DNA of 64,000 nt from Variovorax sp. KK3 (GTDB lineage Bacteria > Pseudomonadota > Gammaproteobacteria > Burkholderiales > Burkholderiaceae_C): assembly GCF_001984055.1 (NCBI RefSeq), contig NZ_LYVO01000003.1:1-64000 (forward strand), given 5' to 3'. The notes beneath the pieces are model-generated. The model saw only the letters and a program-made list of their open reading frames with translations, did no database searches and was not told the origin of the DNA. Below are positions 42,534 through 51,678 of the stretch, in pieces. Positions within the stretch are counted from its first letter, which is position 1, and every line of letters starts with the position of its first letter. The translations under genes were made by a program, and so were the position numbers.

Positions 42534-43277
42534 ATGCATCCGACAACGAAGACCCATTGGCTCCTGGCCGCTTCCCTGCTCGGCATCGGCGCCGGCGCAC
42601 ACGCGCACCAGGTCTGGCTCGAACAGGCCGCCGCCGGCGAGGCCCCCGTGCTGCGCTTCGGCGAATTCGGCGAGAACCTGCGCGAGGCCTCGCCGGGCCT
42701 GCTCGACAAGTTCGTGCAGCCGACCGCGCGGCTGGTGTCGACCGGCGGCAGCAAGCAGGCCGACGCCCGCAAGACCGCCGGCGGCTTCGCGCAGCCTTTC
42801 ACGCCCGCGCCGGGCGAGAGCGTGGTCGCCGAAGACGCCCGCTACCCGCTCTACACCTCGCGCCAGGGCGACAAGTCGACATCGAACTGGTACCACCCCG
42901 CGGCGCGCCTCGTCACTTCGCTCGCGCCGCAGGCGCCGCTGCTGACGCTCGACCTGGTGCCCGCGGCCGAGGCCGGCAGCTTCAAGCTCACCTTCAAGGG
43001 CCAGCCGCTGGCCAAGACCAAGGTCACGCTGGTCACGCAGTCGGGCTGGAGCAAGGAAGAGCGCACCGATGCCGAAGGCCTGGTGCGCTTCGACATGCCA
43101 TGGCAAGGCCCCTACGTGGCCGAGGTCAGCCACAACGACCGCACCCCCGGCGAGCGCCCGGGCGCGCAGGGCGCAGAAAAGTACGACGCAGTCAGCTACG
43201 TGACCACGCTGAGCTACCGCAAGCCCGAGGGCATCGCGCCGATTCCGGCGGGCCCTGCCGCGACGCCCAACAAGTGA
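42534..43277 (+). CDS. DUF4198-family periplasmic protein
   Basis: A 247-residue exported protein with signal peptide THWLLAASLLGIGAGAHA, immediately followed by HQVWLEQ, a mature His-first start typical of DUF4198 metal-associated proteins. Later segments AGSFKLTFKGQPLAKTKVTLVTQSGW and LVRFDMPWQGPYVAEVSH form the Ig-like second half. It lies between the TonB receptor and DUF3649 genes, so it probably assists iron handling in the periplasm. The stop overlaps the next start (GTGA). Confidence 0.8.
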   Translation: MHPTTKTHWLLAASLLGIGAGAHAHQVWLEQAAAGEAPVLRFGEFGENLREASPGLLDKFVQPTARLVSTGGSKQADARKTAGGFAQPFTPAPGESVVAEDARYPLYTSRQGDKSTSNWYHPAARLVTSLAPQAPLLTLDLVPAAEAGSFKLTFKGQPLAKTKVTLVTQSGWSKEERTDAEGLVRFDMPWQGPYVAEVSHNDRTPGERPGAQGAEKYDAVSYVTTLSYRKPEGIAPIPAGPAATPNK

Positions 43278-43573
43278 CCGCGCTGGGCGTCCGGGCCCGG
43301 CATGTGGCTCCCCTTGTCTCCCGCATCGTCGCCGCGATCGTGGGCGGCTACGCGCTGGCCGCGCTCGCCAGCGTGGCGGCGCTCGCGCTGCCCATGTCGA
43401 CGCCCCAGGCCGTGCTGACCGGCATGCTCTCGAGCTTCGCCATCTATGCAGGCGCCGTGGTCTGGGTGTTCGCGGTGCGCAGCGCCACGCGCGCCTGGGT
43501 CGGGCTGCTGGTCGCGGCCGCCGTGCTGCTGCCGGCCGCCTGGTCGGTGTGGAATGCCGGAGGCACGATGTGA
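43274..43573 (+). CDS. DUF3649-family small membrane protein
   Basis: A 99-residue inner-membrane protein starting at GTG 43274, which overlaps the previous stop. About three hydrophobic segments are visible: VSRIVAAIVGGYALAALASVAALAL, VLTGMLSSFAIYAGAVVWVFAV and AWVGLLVAAAVLLPAAW. DUF3649 proteins regularly accompany PepSY and DUF3325 proteins in iron-uptake operons, as here. The stop overlaps the next gene's GTG start (ATGTGA). Confidence 0.75.
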   Translation: MTALGVRARHVAPLVSRIVAAIVGGYALAALASVAALALPMSTPQAVLTGMLSSFAIYAGAVVWVFAVRSATRAWVGLLVAAAVLLPAAWSVWNAGGTM

Positions 43574-45231
43574 GCGCCCCAAAGCCGCGTGGCATTCGCC
43601 AGACCATGTCGGAGCTGCACACCTGGGCCGGGCTGCTGCTCGGCTGGGTGCTGTATGCGATGTTCCTTACGGGAACGGTGAGCTACTTCAAGGACGAGCT
43701 TTCGCAGTGGTCGCGGCCCGAGTTGCCGCACCAAGCGCAGGTGCTCGACCCGGCCGAGGTCGCGCAGCGCGTGGCCGGCCAGCTCGCCGTGCTGGCGCCG
43801 GGCAGCACGCAGTGGAGCTTCGGCCTGCCCAATGCCCGCAACAACACGGCCGACGCCTTCTGGCGCTTGCCGCCGTCGGCGACGCAGCCCGGGCCCCGGC
43901 GCTTCGGCTCGGGCAACTTCGACCCCGCCACCGGCCAGAAGGTGGCGGCGCGCGACACGCAGGGCGGCGAGTTCTTCTACCGCTTCCACTTCCAGTTCCA
44001 CTACATGCCGGTGATCTGGGGCCGCTGGCTGGCCGGCATCGCGGCCATGTTCATGCTGGTGGCCATCGTCAGCGGCGTGATCACGCACAAGAAGATCTTC
44101 ACCGACTTCTTCACCTTCCGGTGGGCCAAGGGCCAGCGCTCGTGGCTCGACGCGCACAACGCGCTGTCGGTGTTCGGGCTGCCCTTCCATTTGATGATCA
44201 CCTACACCGGGCTCGTCACGCTGATGGCGTTGTACATGCCCTGGGGCGAAAAGGCCGCGTTCAAGACGCCGCAGGAGCGGCAGCAGCTCACCACCCAGCT
44301 CAGCGCCTTCATCCAGCCCGGCAAGCCCAGCGGCAAGGAGGCGGCGCTCGCGCCCATCGACGACATCGTGCGCCAGGCGCAGGCGCGCTGGGGCCGCGAC
44401 AACATCGCGCGCGTCACCATCACGCTGCCCGGCGACGCCGCCTCGCGCGTGGCCGTGTCGCGCGGCGAGCCGGGCCGCACCTCGATGAGCCCGCAGTACA
44501 TGATGTTCGAGGGCACCACCGGCAAGCTGCTCGAAACGCGCGACAGCGTCGGCCCCGCCGCCGAAACCCGTGGCGTGATGTACGCGCTGCATCTGGGCCG
44601 CTTCGGCGACACCGTTGCGCGCTGGCTCTACTTCATCGTCAGCCTCGCCGGCACCGCGATGGTCGGCACCGGACTCGTGATGTGGACCGTGAAGCGCCGC
44701 CAGCGCATGCCCGATCCCACCCGGCCGCACTTCGGCTTCCGGCTCGTCGAGAAGCTCAACATCGCGGCCATCGCCGGCCTGACGATCGCGATGGCGGCCT
44801 TCCTCTGGAGCAACCGCCTGCTGCCCACCGGCATGGCGCAGCGCGCCGATTGGGAGATCCACGTGTTCTTCATCGCCTGGGGCGCGGCCTTGCTGCATGC
44901 CGTGCTGCGGCCGGCGCGCAAGGCCTGGGTCGAGCAGCTGTGGGCCGGCGCCGCCGTGCTCGCGCTGCTGCCCGTGCTCAACATGGTGACCACCGACCGT
45001 CCGCTGTGGCGCAGCCTGGCCGAGGGCGACTGGATATTCGCCGGCATCGACCTGATGCTGTGGGCGCTGGCCGCGGTGCATGTGAAGCTGGCGCTGCGCA
45101 CCTCGCAGCACCGCGTGCCGGTGGCGCGCGGCAAGCGCACCCGGCAGCCGACGGAAGCCCCGCCGCCGCCGGCGAAGCCCGCGGCTGTGCACGGCGGAAG
45201 CAACACCGCCGCACACGAGGGCGCACGATGA
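43570..45231 (+). CDS. PepSY-domain inner-membrane protein (siderophore reductase type)
   Basis: A 553-residue membrane protein starting at GTG 43570. The first segment SELHTWAGLLLGWVLYAMFLTGTVSYF has the conserved His near a transmembrane helix, and RWLAGIAAMFMLVAIVSGVITHKKIF and AHNALSVFGLPFHLMITYTGLV supply further His-bearing helices that could bind haem. A PepSY periplasmic part lies around 230-360. FoxB/FhuF-like relatives reduce ferric siderophores. A poly-Pro tail ends it. It overlaps the next gene by ATGA. Confidence 0.85.
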   Translation: MSAPKPRGIRQTMSELHTWAGLLLGWVLYAMFLTGTVSYFKDELSQWSRPELPHQAQVLDPAEVAQRVAGQLAVLAPGSTQWSFGLPNARNNTADAFWRLPPSATQPGPRRFGSGNFDPATGQKVAARDTQGGEFFYRFHFQFHYMPVIWGRWLAGIAAMFMLVAIVSGVITHKKIFTDFFTFRWAKGQRSWLDAHNALSVFGLPFHLMITYTGLVTLMALYMPWGEKAAFKTPQERQQLTTQLSAFIQPGKPSGKEAALAPIDDIVRQAQARWGRDNIARVTITLPGDAASRVAVSRGEPGRTSMSPQYMMFEGTTGKLLETRDSVGPAAETRGVMYALHLGRFGDTVARWLYFIVSLAGTAMVGTGLVMWTVKRRQRMPDPTRPHFGFRLVEKLNIAAIAGLTIAMAAFLWSNRLLPTGMAQRADWEIHVFFIAWGAALLHAVLRPARKAWVEQLWAGAAVLALLPVLNMVTTDRPLWRSLAEGDWIFAGIDLMLWALAAVHVKLALRTSQHRVPVARGKRTRQPTEAPPPPAKPAAVHGGSNTAAHEGAR

Positions 45232-45512
45232 GCCACCTGGCCGTCTTCATCCCCAGCCTGCTGGGCTTCGCGGCCCTGTCGCTCGCCATGGACCGGCACC
45301 AGGAAGACCTGTTCGGCCGTGTCCTCGCGCCGCAGGCCACGCGCATGCTGCGCGCGGGCGGCTGGCTGCTGTTGCTGGTCGCACTGGCCTTGGCGGTGCG
45401 CAGCGCGGGCTGGTCGCTGGGGCTGGTGCATTACAGCGGGCATACGAGCGTGGCGGCGGGTCTGGTGTTCGGCGCATTGCTCGTGCTGCACCGGCGCAAG
45501 ACCGCGCGCTAG
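45228..45512 (+). CDS. DUF3325-family small membrane protein
   Basis: A 94-residue protein with three hydrophobic helices (HLAVFIPSLLGFAALSLAM, AGGWLLLLVALALAVRSAGWSL, GHTSVAAGLVFGALLVL). DUF3325 proteins close iron-uptake operons like this one. Its ATG overlaps the PepSY gene stop, so translation is coupled. It is probably an accessory of the PepSY reductase. No metal motif beyond MDRHQED and HYSGHTS histidines. Confidence 0.78.
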   Translation: MSHLAVFIPSLLGFAALSLAMDRHQEDLFGRVLAPQATRMLRAGGWLLLLVALALAVRSAGWSLGLVHYSGHTSVAAGLVFGALLVLHRRKTAR

Positions 45513-45552
45513 TCGCCGTCTTCAGGCTTGGGCGGCGCTGCCGCAGCCCGCG

Positions 45553-46299
45553 TCAGCCGTCCTGCCCGAACAGGCGCGCGATCCCCCCGCGCAAGTGCGC
45601 CTCCATCGCCTCACGCGCGGCCGCTGAATCCTGCCGCTCGATGGCTTCCTCCACGGCGGTGTGCTCGCGGTACACGCCGGCGCGCCGCTCGCCTTGCGGA
45701 CGCCCTGCCAGGCTGCGCGACAGGCCGATGCTGAAGCGCGTCTGCGGCGCCAGCGCGGTCATCGTCATGCCGAAGAAGCGGTTGCCACAGGCCTCGGCCA
45801 CCGCGTCGTGGAAGGCCACGTCTTCCTCGATCGCGTCGCTGCCCTCGGCCAGGGCCTGCTCGAATCGCTCGCGGCAGCGGCGGATGTGGTGCATCTGGTC
45901 GGCCGTGCGCATGAGCGCCGCGCGTGCGGCGGCCTCGCCTTCGACGAAGCAGCGGAATTCGAGGAACGCGCGGATGTCGCCGATGTTCTTGAGCGTGCTC
46001 AGCGACATCGGCCGGGCCTGCGGCAGTGCATCGGTGACGAAGTTGCCCGAACCCTTGCGAACGGTGATGCGGCCCTCTTCGCGCAGCCGCGCCAGTGCCT
46101 GGCGCAACACTGGGCGCGACACGCCGAGCCGCTGCGCCAGCGCGGTTTCGCCGGGCAGGCGCGCGCGGGGTTCGAAGCCGGGCGTGCCCAGCAGCTGCAT
46201 CAGGTCTTCGTAGACCTTGTCGTGGAGCAGGCGCTCCGCCTTGGGGCTGGCGCCTTCGGAGCCCGCGTCGTTCGCGGCATCGGCGGTGGATGAATGCAT
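45553..46299 (-). CDS. GntR/FadR-family transcriptional regulator
   Basis: A 248-residue regulator. The winged helix (about 25-85) contains LPGETALAQRLGVSRPVLRQALARLREEGRITVRKGSGNFV; the FCD effector domain (about 105-235) carries EFRCFVEGEAAARAA, FHDAVAEACGN and EHTAVEEAIERQDSAAAREAMEAHL with metal-binding-type His and Asp residues. It is divergent from the enolase-superfamily gene, which it probably represses until a sugar-acid-like inducer is present. Confidence 0.88.
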   Translation of the reverse strand: MHSSTADAANDAGSEGASPKAERLLHDKVYEDLMQLLGTPGFEPRARLPGETALAQRLGVSRPVLRQALARLREEGRITVRKGSGNFVTDALPQARPMSLSTLKNIGDIRAFLEFRCFVEGEAAARAALMRTADQMHHIRRCRERFEQALAEGSDAIEEDVAFHDAVAEACGNRFFGMTMTALAPQTRFSIGLSRSLAGRPQGERRAGVYREHTAVEEAIERQDSAAAREAMEAHLRGGIARLFGQDG

Positions 46300-46306
46300 G
46301 ACAGCT

Positions 46307-46432
46307 AATTACAGGGTAAGCGTGGAAATGAGGCTGGACGGCCGCGAGGACAATCCGTCCAAGCGCTTCGAGGCACGATCGAAACGCCATCGAAACGCCG
46401 GTTTGCCCCGAAAGATATAAAAAGCTGTAAAT
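46307..46432. promoter_or_regulatory. Spaced inverted half-sites for the GntR regulator (candidate)
   Basis: AATTACAG at 46307-46314 and CTGTAAAT at 46425-46432 are near-perfect reverse complements. One lies 7 bases upstream of the regulator start and the other just before the enolase-superfamily start. The 126-base window covers both promoters. Suggestive only. Confidence 0.35.
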
Positions 46433-46433
46433 C

Positions 46434-47630
46434 ATGTCAATCATCCGCAGCCTCCGCACCTACCGCCTGCCGGATCGCCCCAGCCTGATCTGGCTCGAGC
46501 TGGAAACCAGCGACGGCCTGGTCGGCTTGGGCGAAACCTTTCGCGGCGCAGTCTCGGTCGAGACCTGCCTGCACGAAGAGCTGGCGCCCTGGCTGCTGGG
46601 CCGCGACGCGCGCCACATCGAAGGCATCTCGCGCCACCTGCTCACGCCCTACGTCGGCTACAACGGCTCGGGCGTCGAAGTGCGCTCGGCCAGCGCCGTC
46701 GACATCGCGCTGTGGGACCTGGCCGGCCAGCGGCAGGGCGTGCCCATCCACGAGGCACTCGGCGGCGCGGCGCGGCCGGCGGTGCCGGTCTACAACACCT
46801 GCGCGGGCTACAGCTTCAACACCACCGGCAAGCGCCGCGACATCGGCGCCGACGACGAAGCGCAGGGCCCGTACGACGACCAGGTCGCCTTCATGCGCGA
46901 TGCCGGCGCGCTCGCGCGCAGCCTGCTCGACGAGGGCTACAAGGCCATGAAGATCTGGCCCTTCGACATCTACGCGCCAGCGAGCGGCGGCCATCTCATC
47001 AGCCTGCCCGACCTCGAGAAAGGCCTGGCCCCGTTCCGCCAGATCCGCGAGGCCGTCGGCAACCGCATCGAGGTGATGTGCGAACTGCACAGCCTGTTCG
47101 GCGGCCACTCGGCCCTGCGCATCTGCCAGGCGCTCGAGGAGTACGACGTGTTCTGGGTCGAAGACCCGCTGTGCAAGATGGACGACGCCGCGGGCCTGGC
47201 CGACCTCCGCCGCCGCACGCGCGTGCCGATCTGCGGCAGCGAAACCTTCGGTGGCCTGCGCCCCTTCCGCGACCTGCTGGCCGCCGACGCGCTCGACGTG
47301 GTGATGCTCGACCTGGCCTGGTGCGGTGGCTTCACCGAGGGCCGCAAGATCGCCGCGCTGGCCCAGGCCTACAACCGGCCGCTGGCGCCGCACGACTGCA
47401 CCGGCCCCGTCACGTTGATGGCCGGCCTGCAGATGGCGCTGCATGCGCCCACCGCCATCTACCAGGAGGTGGTGCGCGCCACGCTCGCCACCTGGTACCG
47501 CGACATCGTGACCGAGTTGCCCGACATCCGCGAAGGCATGGCCCAGCCGACCGTGGCGGCCGGCCTCGGCACCAAGTTGCGCGACAGCTTCAAGCAGCGA
47601 ACGGATCTCGTCGTTCGCGAGAGCCGCTGA
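46434..47630 (+). CDS. Mandelate racemase/muconate lactonizing enzyme family dehydratase
   Basis: Enolase-superfamily enzyme of 398 residues acting by proton abstraction next to a carboxylate. K170 and K173 lie in YKAMKIWP. Metal ligands are E217 (MCELHS), E243 (WVEDPL) and E270 (GSETFG), and H320 (LAPHDCTGP) is the His base. This set fits the mandelate racemase subgroup, which includes sugar-acid dehydratases such as galactonate dehydratase, although D is commoner than E at the first metal site. The following dehydrogenase and Bug genes and the divergent GntR gene form a small catabolic locus. Substrate unknown. Confidence 0.85.
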   Translation: MSIIRSLRTYRLPDRPSLIWLELETSDGLVGLGETFRGAVSVETCLHEELAPWLLGRDARHIEGISRHLLTPYVGYNGSGVEVRSASAVDIALWDLAGQRQGVPIHEALGGAARPAVPVYNTCAGYSFNTTGKRRDIGADDEAQGPYDDQVAFMRDAGALARSLLDEGYKAMKIWPFDIYAPASGGHLISLPDLEKGLAPFRQIREAVGNRIEVMCELHSLFGGHSALRICQALEEYDVFWVEDPLCKMDDAAGLADLRRRTRVPICGSETFGGLRPFRDLLAADALDVVMLDLAWCGGFTEGRKIAALAQAYNRPLAPHDCTGPVTLMAGLQMALHAPTAIYQEVVRATLATWYRDIVTELPDIREGMAQPTVAAGLGTKLRDSFKQRTDLVVRESR

Positions 47631-47667
47631 AGCGTCGACACGCTGCGGCAGCACAAAGGACCACTTC

Positions 47668-48627
47668 ATGCACATCCAGATCGTCGGGCTCCATGCGCCC
47701 CACGCACCGCGCCTGCGCGCACTGCTCGGCCCCGGCCACGAGGTCGAGGCGATGCAGGCCTTTCCCGCCACCGGCGACATCCGTGCCGACGTCGTCATCG
47801 GCAACAGCATCACGGCCGATGAAGCGAAGCGCCTGCAGTGCCGACTGGTGCACGTGCCCGGCGCCGGCTGGGAGCAGATCGCTTGCGATGCACTGCCCAC
47901 CGGCACCACGGTGTGCAACGTGCACGGCCACGAGGTGCCGATCGCCGAGTTCACGCTGCACGCGATCCTCGAGCATCACCTGCAACTGTGGAAGTATCCG
48001 GCGCGGCTGGATGCCGAGGCCTGGGCCGAGGCCTATGCCGCACGCACACAGCACGACGAGGCCTGCGGCAAGACCCTCGCCATCGTCGGCTTCGGCCACA
48101 TCGGGCAGGAGATCGCGCGCCGCGCGCGGGCCTTCGGCATGCACGTCGTCGCCGTCACGCGCAGCGGCAAGGCCGGGTCGCCGGAGCTGGCCGACGAATT
48201 CGTGCCCGTGTCGAAGTTGAACGAGGTGCTCGGCCGCACGCAGGCGCTCGTCCTCTGCTGCCCGCTCGACGACGGCACCCGCGGCCTGATCGGCGCAGAG
48301 CAACTCGCTCGCCTGCCCGAGCGCTTCCTGCTGGTCAACGTGGCGCGCGCCGAAGTCGTGCAGGAGCAGGCGCTCTACGAAGCTTTGCGCGATCGTCCCG
48401 ACACACGGGCCGTGCTCGACGTCTGGTACCAGTACCCCAAGAAAGGCCAGCCGCCGGTCGACCCGTCGCGCTGGCCGCTGCACACGCTGCCCAACGTGCG
48501 GGCCACGCCGCACATCTCGGCCATCACGCCGGCGCTGCTCGACCGGCGCTACCGCTTCATGGCCGACAACATCGTGCGGCTGCAGCTTGGTGAACCGCTG
48601 CTCAACGTGATTCGTCCGGCGGCCTGA
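47668..48627 (+). CDS. D-2-hydroxyacid dehydrogenase family protein
   Basis: NAD(P)-dependent 2-hydroxyacid dehydrogenase of 319 residues. The dinucleotide loop is VGFGHIGQEI (141-146) and the catalytic Arg is R227 (LVNVARAEVV). H282 lies in ATPHISA, and the usual Glu/Asp partner lies near the LDVWYQYP segment. The substrate domain begins MHIQIVGLHAP. It lies 37 bases after the enolase-superfamily gene, so it probably interconverts the 2-oxo and 2-hydroxy acid around that dehydratase step. The Bug gene follows 76 bases later. Confidence 0.87.
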   Translation: MHIQIVGLHAPHAPRLRALLGPGHEVEAMQAFPATGDIRADVVIGNSITADEAKRLQCRLVHVPGAGWEQIACDALPTGTTVCNVHGHEVPIAEFTLHAILEHHLQLWKYPARLDAEAWAEAYAARTQHDEACGKTLAIVGFGHIGQEIARRARAFGMHVVAVTRSGKAGSPELADEFVPVSKLNEVLGRTQALVLCCPLDDGTRGLIGAEQLARLPERFLLVNVARAEVVQEQALYEALRDRPDTRAVLDVWYQYPKKGQPPVDPSRWPLHTLPNVRATPHISAITPALLDRRYRFMADNIVRLQLGEPLLNVIRPAA

Positions 48628-48703
48628 ACGCCGCCCTCGGCCTGCCTTCCCTTTTCTCGCTCGCGTCCGCGCGATCCCCTGTCCACACATCCTCGGAGAT
48701 GCC

Positions 48704-49720
48704 ATGAAAGCCGCGACCCTCATCCCCCCGTTCGTCCCCACCCTGGCCCGGCGCGCATGGCTCGGCGCCGCCGCCGTCGCGCTGCTGGCCGGCGCGGCCC
48801 TGCCGGCCCGCGCCCAGGACGCTGCGGCGAGCTACCCCAACAAGATGATCCGCATCGTCGTGCCCAACCCGGCGGGCGGCACCTCCGACGTGCTGGGCCG
48901 CATGCTGGCCAAGGAACTGGGCGAGATGTTCAAGCAGCCCGTCATCGTCGAGAACAAGGCCGGCGGCAACGGCCACATCGGCGCCTCCTTCGTCGCCAAG
49001 GCCGCACCCGACGGCTACAACCTGCTGCTGCTCGACATGAGCGTGCTGACCATCGGCCCGAGCGTGGTGCCGCAGCTCAGCTACAACCCGAAAGAACTCA
49101 CGCCCATCGCGATCCCGGCCTATTCGCCGCACCTGCTGGTGGTGCGCAACGACCTGCCCGTGAAGAACATCGACGAGCTGGCCGCCTATGCCAAGAAGAG
49201 CGGCAAGCCGCCGAGCTTCGGCACGCCGCTGGCCTCCATCAGCCAGCTCGCGGGCATCCTGCTCGCGCAGAACCGCGGCTTCGAGTTCAACGTCATCGGC
49301 TACAAGGGCGGCGCGCAGGCGCTGGCCGATCTGGCCGGGGGCCAGATCGACAGCGCCATGGCCAGTGTGGTCGCGACCAATGCGCTGGTGCAGGGCGGCA
49401 AGGTCAAGGCCATCGCCGTCACCAGCGCCAAGCCCTTCGCCGCAACGCCGGGCGTGCCGACCGTGGCCGCGCAGATTCCCGACTTCGTCACCGGCTCGTG
49501 GCAGGGCCTGCTGGCACCGGCCAACACGCCGCCGGCCGTGCTCGACAAGCTGCAGGACGCGATCAAGCGCATCGTGGCCAAGCCCGAGGTCGCCAAGCAC
49601 CTGCAGGAGCTGGGCTCCGAGCCCTCGCCGATGAACCGTCAGCAGCTCGCCGAATGGATGCGCACCGAGACCCAGCGCTGGGGCAAGGTGGTGAAGGACA
49701 ACAACATCAAGGCCGAATAG
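48704..49720 (+). CDS. Bug/TctC-family periplasmic solute-binding receptor
   Basis: A 338-residue receptor with signal region LARRAWLGAAAVALLAGAALPARA (an RR motif) and mature start YPNKMIRIVVPNPAGGTSDV. FGTPLASISQLAGILLAQN and VIGYKGGAQALADLAGG are the two ligand loops; the second replaces VPYKGG with IGYKGG. Same strand as the enolase-superfamily and dehydrogenase genes, so it probably delivers their sugar-acid-like substrate. It converges with mobA, 18 bases apart. Confidence 0.85.
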   Translation: MKAATLIPPFVPTLARRAWLGAAAVALLAGAALPARAQDAAASYPNKMIRIVVPNPAGGTSDVLGRMLAKELGEMFKQPVIVENKAGGNGHIGASFVAKAAPDGYNLLLLDMSVLTIGPSVVPQLSYNPKELTPIAIPAYSPHLLVVRNDLPVKNIDELAAYAKKSGKPPSFGTPLASISQLAGILLAQNRGFEFNVIGYKGGAQALADLAGGQIDSAMASVVATNALVQGGKVKAIAVTSAKPFAATPGVPTVAAQIPDFVTGSWQGLLAPANTPPAVLDKLQDAIKRIVAKPEVAKHLQELGSEPSPMNRQQLAEWMRTETQRWGKVVKDNNIKAE

Positions 49721-49738
49721 GGACAGCGCGCCGAGGCT

Positions 49739-51646
49739 TCATCGCCGGTCCAGCAGGAAGCCGGCGAAATACGCGCTCAGGTCCTCGTGCGCATCGAGCG
49801 GCAACACGTTCGCCACGTACTGGTCGGGCCGCACCACCACCATCGCGCCGCGCGCCCGGTCGATGCCGCGCTGCACGAAGATGTCCGGTCCGTTCTTGAA
49901 GTCGGGGCAGAAGGCCTTTTCGTAGTCGATCAAGCCGAAGCGCCCCTTGCGCGGCAGCAGCAGCGACGGCAGCCGGTCGGCATTCAGGTCGCGGTGCTGT
50001 TGCTGGTAGACCGCGCGGAAGTCGATCACCGAATCGATGTCGGCATCCTGCGGCGTGAATCGGCGAATCGGCGACGTGCTCGATTGCGCCAGGAAGTCCG
50101 CCAGCGCGCGCAGCCGCTCGCCGCCCGCGTCTGCAAAGGCATAGATGCGCCACGCCGCATCGGCGCGTGCCGCGTGGCCCAGCTGCATCGGCTTGGCATC
50201 GGCCAGCCGCACGACCGGCGCCGAATGAAAGCGCATGCCGATGGTGAAGCCGCGGGCCAGGTCCTGGTGCGTCGCAGGCGCGGTCAGCGCCGTGCCGGCC
50301 GGGTAGTGCGTCGCGACGCCGGCCGTGTAGCGGCCCGATCGGATGAAGTAGGCCTGCAGCTCGGCCGGATCAACGCCGCCCAGTTCCGGATGCGCCGGGT
50401 CCTTGGGCGGCGAGGCCATGATGCGCGACCACTGCTTGTCGAAATCGATCAGGCCCTGCGCGATCGCGTGGCGCTCGGTGCTGTAGGTGCGCAGCAGTTC
50501 TGGCCCGGCCCGGCCTTCGAGCACCGACACCAGCTTCCAGCCCAGGTTGAAGGCGTCCTGCATCGACACGTTCATGCCTTGGCCCGCCTTGGCGCTGTGC
50601 GTGTGGCAGGCATCGCCGGCGATGAAGACGCGCGGCATGCGTGTTGCAGCGGCGTCTGGCGGCACGTCGTCGAAGCGGTCCGTCACGCGCTGGCCCACCT
50701 CGTAGACCGAGAACCACGCCACGTCGCGCACGTCGAGCGTGTAGGGGTGCAGCACGCGCTGCGCGATCTCGATGACCTTGTCCTGCGTGTAGCGCTCGCG
50801 CACCGAGCCGCGGTCGTTCGGGTCCACCTCGCCCAGGTCGACGTACAGGCGCACCAGGTGGCCGCCCTCGCGCGGAATCAGCAGGATGTTGCCCTTGTCC
50901 GCGGACTGGATCGCAGCCTTGAGCCGGATGTCGGGAAAGTCGGTGACGGCCAGCATGTCGACCACGCCCCAGGCATGGTTGGCGAAGTCGCCGCGCGGCT
51001 CGGCGCCGATGGCCTGCCGAACGCCGCTGCGCGCGCCGTCGCAGCCGACCACGTACTTCGCGTTCACCGTGACCTGCGAGCCATCGGCGGCGCGGCGCAG
51101 CGTGGCCCGCACCGGGTGGTCGCCCTCGGACGCCACCTCGAGCCCGACGAACTCGAGCCCGTAGTCGGGCACCAGCCGCGTGGGCGACTTGCGCGCGAAG
51201 TCCAGCAGGTACTGCTGCATGCGCGCCTGGTTGACGATGACGTGCGGAAACTCGGACAGGCCGTCTTCGGTGTCCTGCACGCGGCCGGTGCGCACGATGC
51301 GCGAGCGGTCGTCCGGCGAGGGCCGCCAGAACGCGGTCTCGTTGACCCAGTAGGCCTCGCGCAGCAGCGGCGCGCTGAGCCCGAAGGCCTCGAACATCTC
51401 CACTGTGCGGCAGGCCACGCCATCGGCCTGGCCGATCTGCAGCGGGCCGTCGCGACGCTCCACGAGCCGCGTGCGAATGCCGGCGAAGCGCGAGAGCTGC
51501 GCGGCCAGCAGCGTGCCCGCGGGGCCGCTGCCGACGATGAGCACGTCGACCGTGTCGGGCAGCGGCGTCGCCTGCTCCGAGGCACCCGGCGCGGCGGCCA
51601 GGATGTCGGGGTCGCCGGGCGCATAGCCATTCAGATAGAACTGCAT
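49739..51646 (-). CDS. mobA: 3-hydroxybenzoate 4-monooxygenase (MobA type)
   Basis: FAD-dependent aromatic hydroxylase of 635 residues that converts 3-hydroxybenzoate to protocatechuate with NADPH and O2. The start MQFYLNGYAPGDP, the FAD loop VLIVGSGPAGTLLAAQL, the block QDTEDGLSEFPHVIVNQAR, and GDACHTHSAKAGQGMNVSMQD match what I know of Comamonas testosteroni MobA over their whole lengths, including the C-terminal thioredoxin-like part (PDQYVANVLPLD). The family also includes phenol hydroxylases, but the similarity pattern favours MobA. It is the last gene of a thioesterase-SDR-mobA operon. Its product could feed the gallate-like meta-cleavage genes or other protocatechuate routes outside the window. 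Confidence 0.88.
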   Translation of the reverse strand: MQFYLNGYAPGDPDILAAAPGASEQATPLPDTVDVLIVGSGPAGTLLAAQLSRFAGIRTRLVERRDGPLQIGQADGVACRTVEMFEAFGLSAPLLREAYWVNETAFWRPSPDDRSRIVRTGRVQDTEDGLSEFPHVIVNQARMQQYLLDFARKSPTRLVPDYGLEFVGLEVASEGDHPVRATLRRAADGSQVTVNAKYVVGCDGARSGVRQAIGAEPRGDFANHAWGVVDMLAVTDFPDIRLKAAIQSADKGNILLIPREGGHLVRLYVDLGEVDPNDRGSVRERYTQDKVIEIAQRVLHPYTLDVRDVAWFSVYEVGQRVTDRFDDVPPDAAATRMPRVFIAGDACHTHSAKAGQGMNVSMQDAFNLGWKLVSVLEGRAGPELLRTYSTERHAIAQGLIDFDKQWSRIMASPPKDPAHPELGGVDPAELQAYFIRSGRYTAGVATHYPAGTALTAPATHQDLARGFTIGMRFHSAPVVRLADAKPMQLGHAARADAAWRIYAFADAGGERLRALADFLAQSSTSPIRRFTPQDADIDSVIDFRAVYQQQHRDLNADRLPSLLLPRKGRFGLIDYEKAFCPDFKNGPDIFVQRGIDRARGAMVVVRPDQYVANVLPLDAHEDLSAYFAGFLLDRR

Positions 51647-51678
51647 GTCGTCTCCTTCGATGTGTGGGTGGCTGCGCC

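Noticed and set aside
40280-42802. 840-residue open frame antisense to the TonB receptor
   Set aside because: It mirrors the receptor gene in third-position GC, has His/Arg/Gly-rich composition and no domain; the plus-strand receptor explains the region fully.
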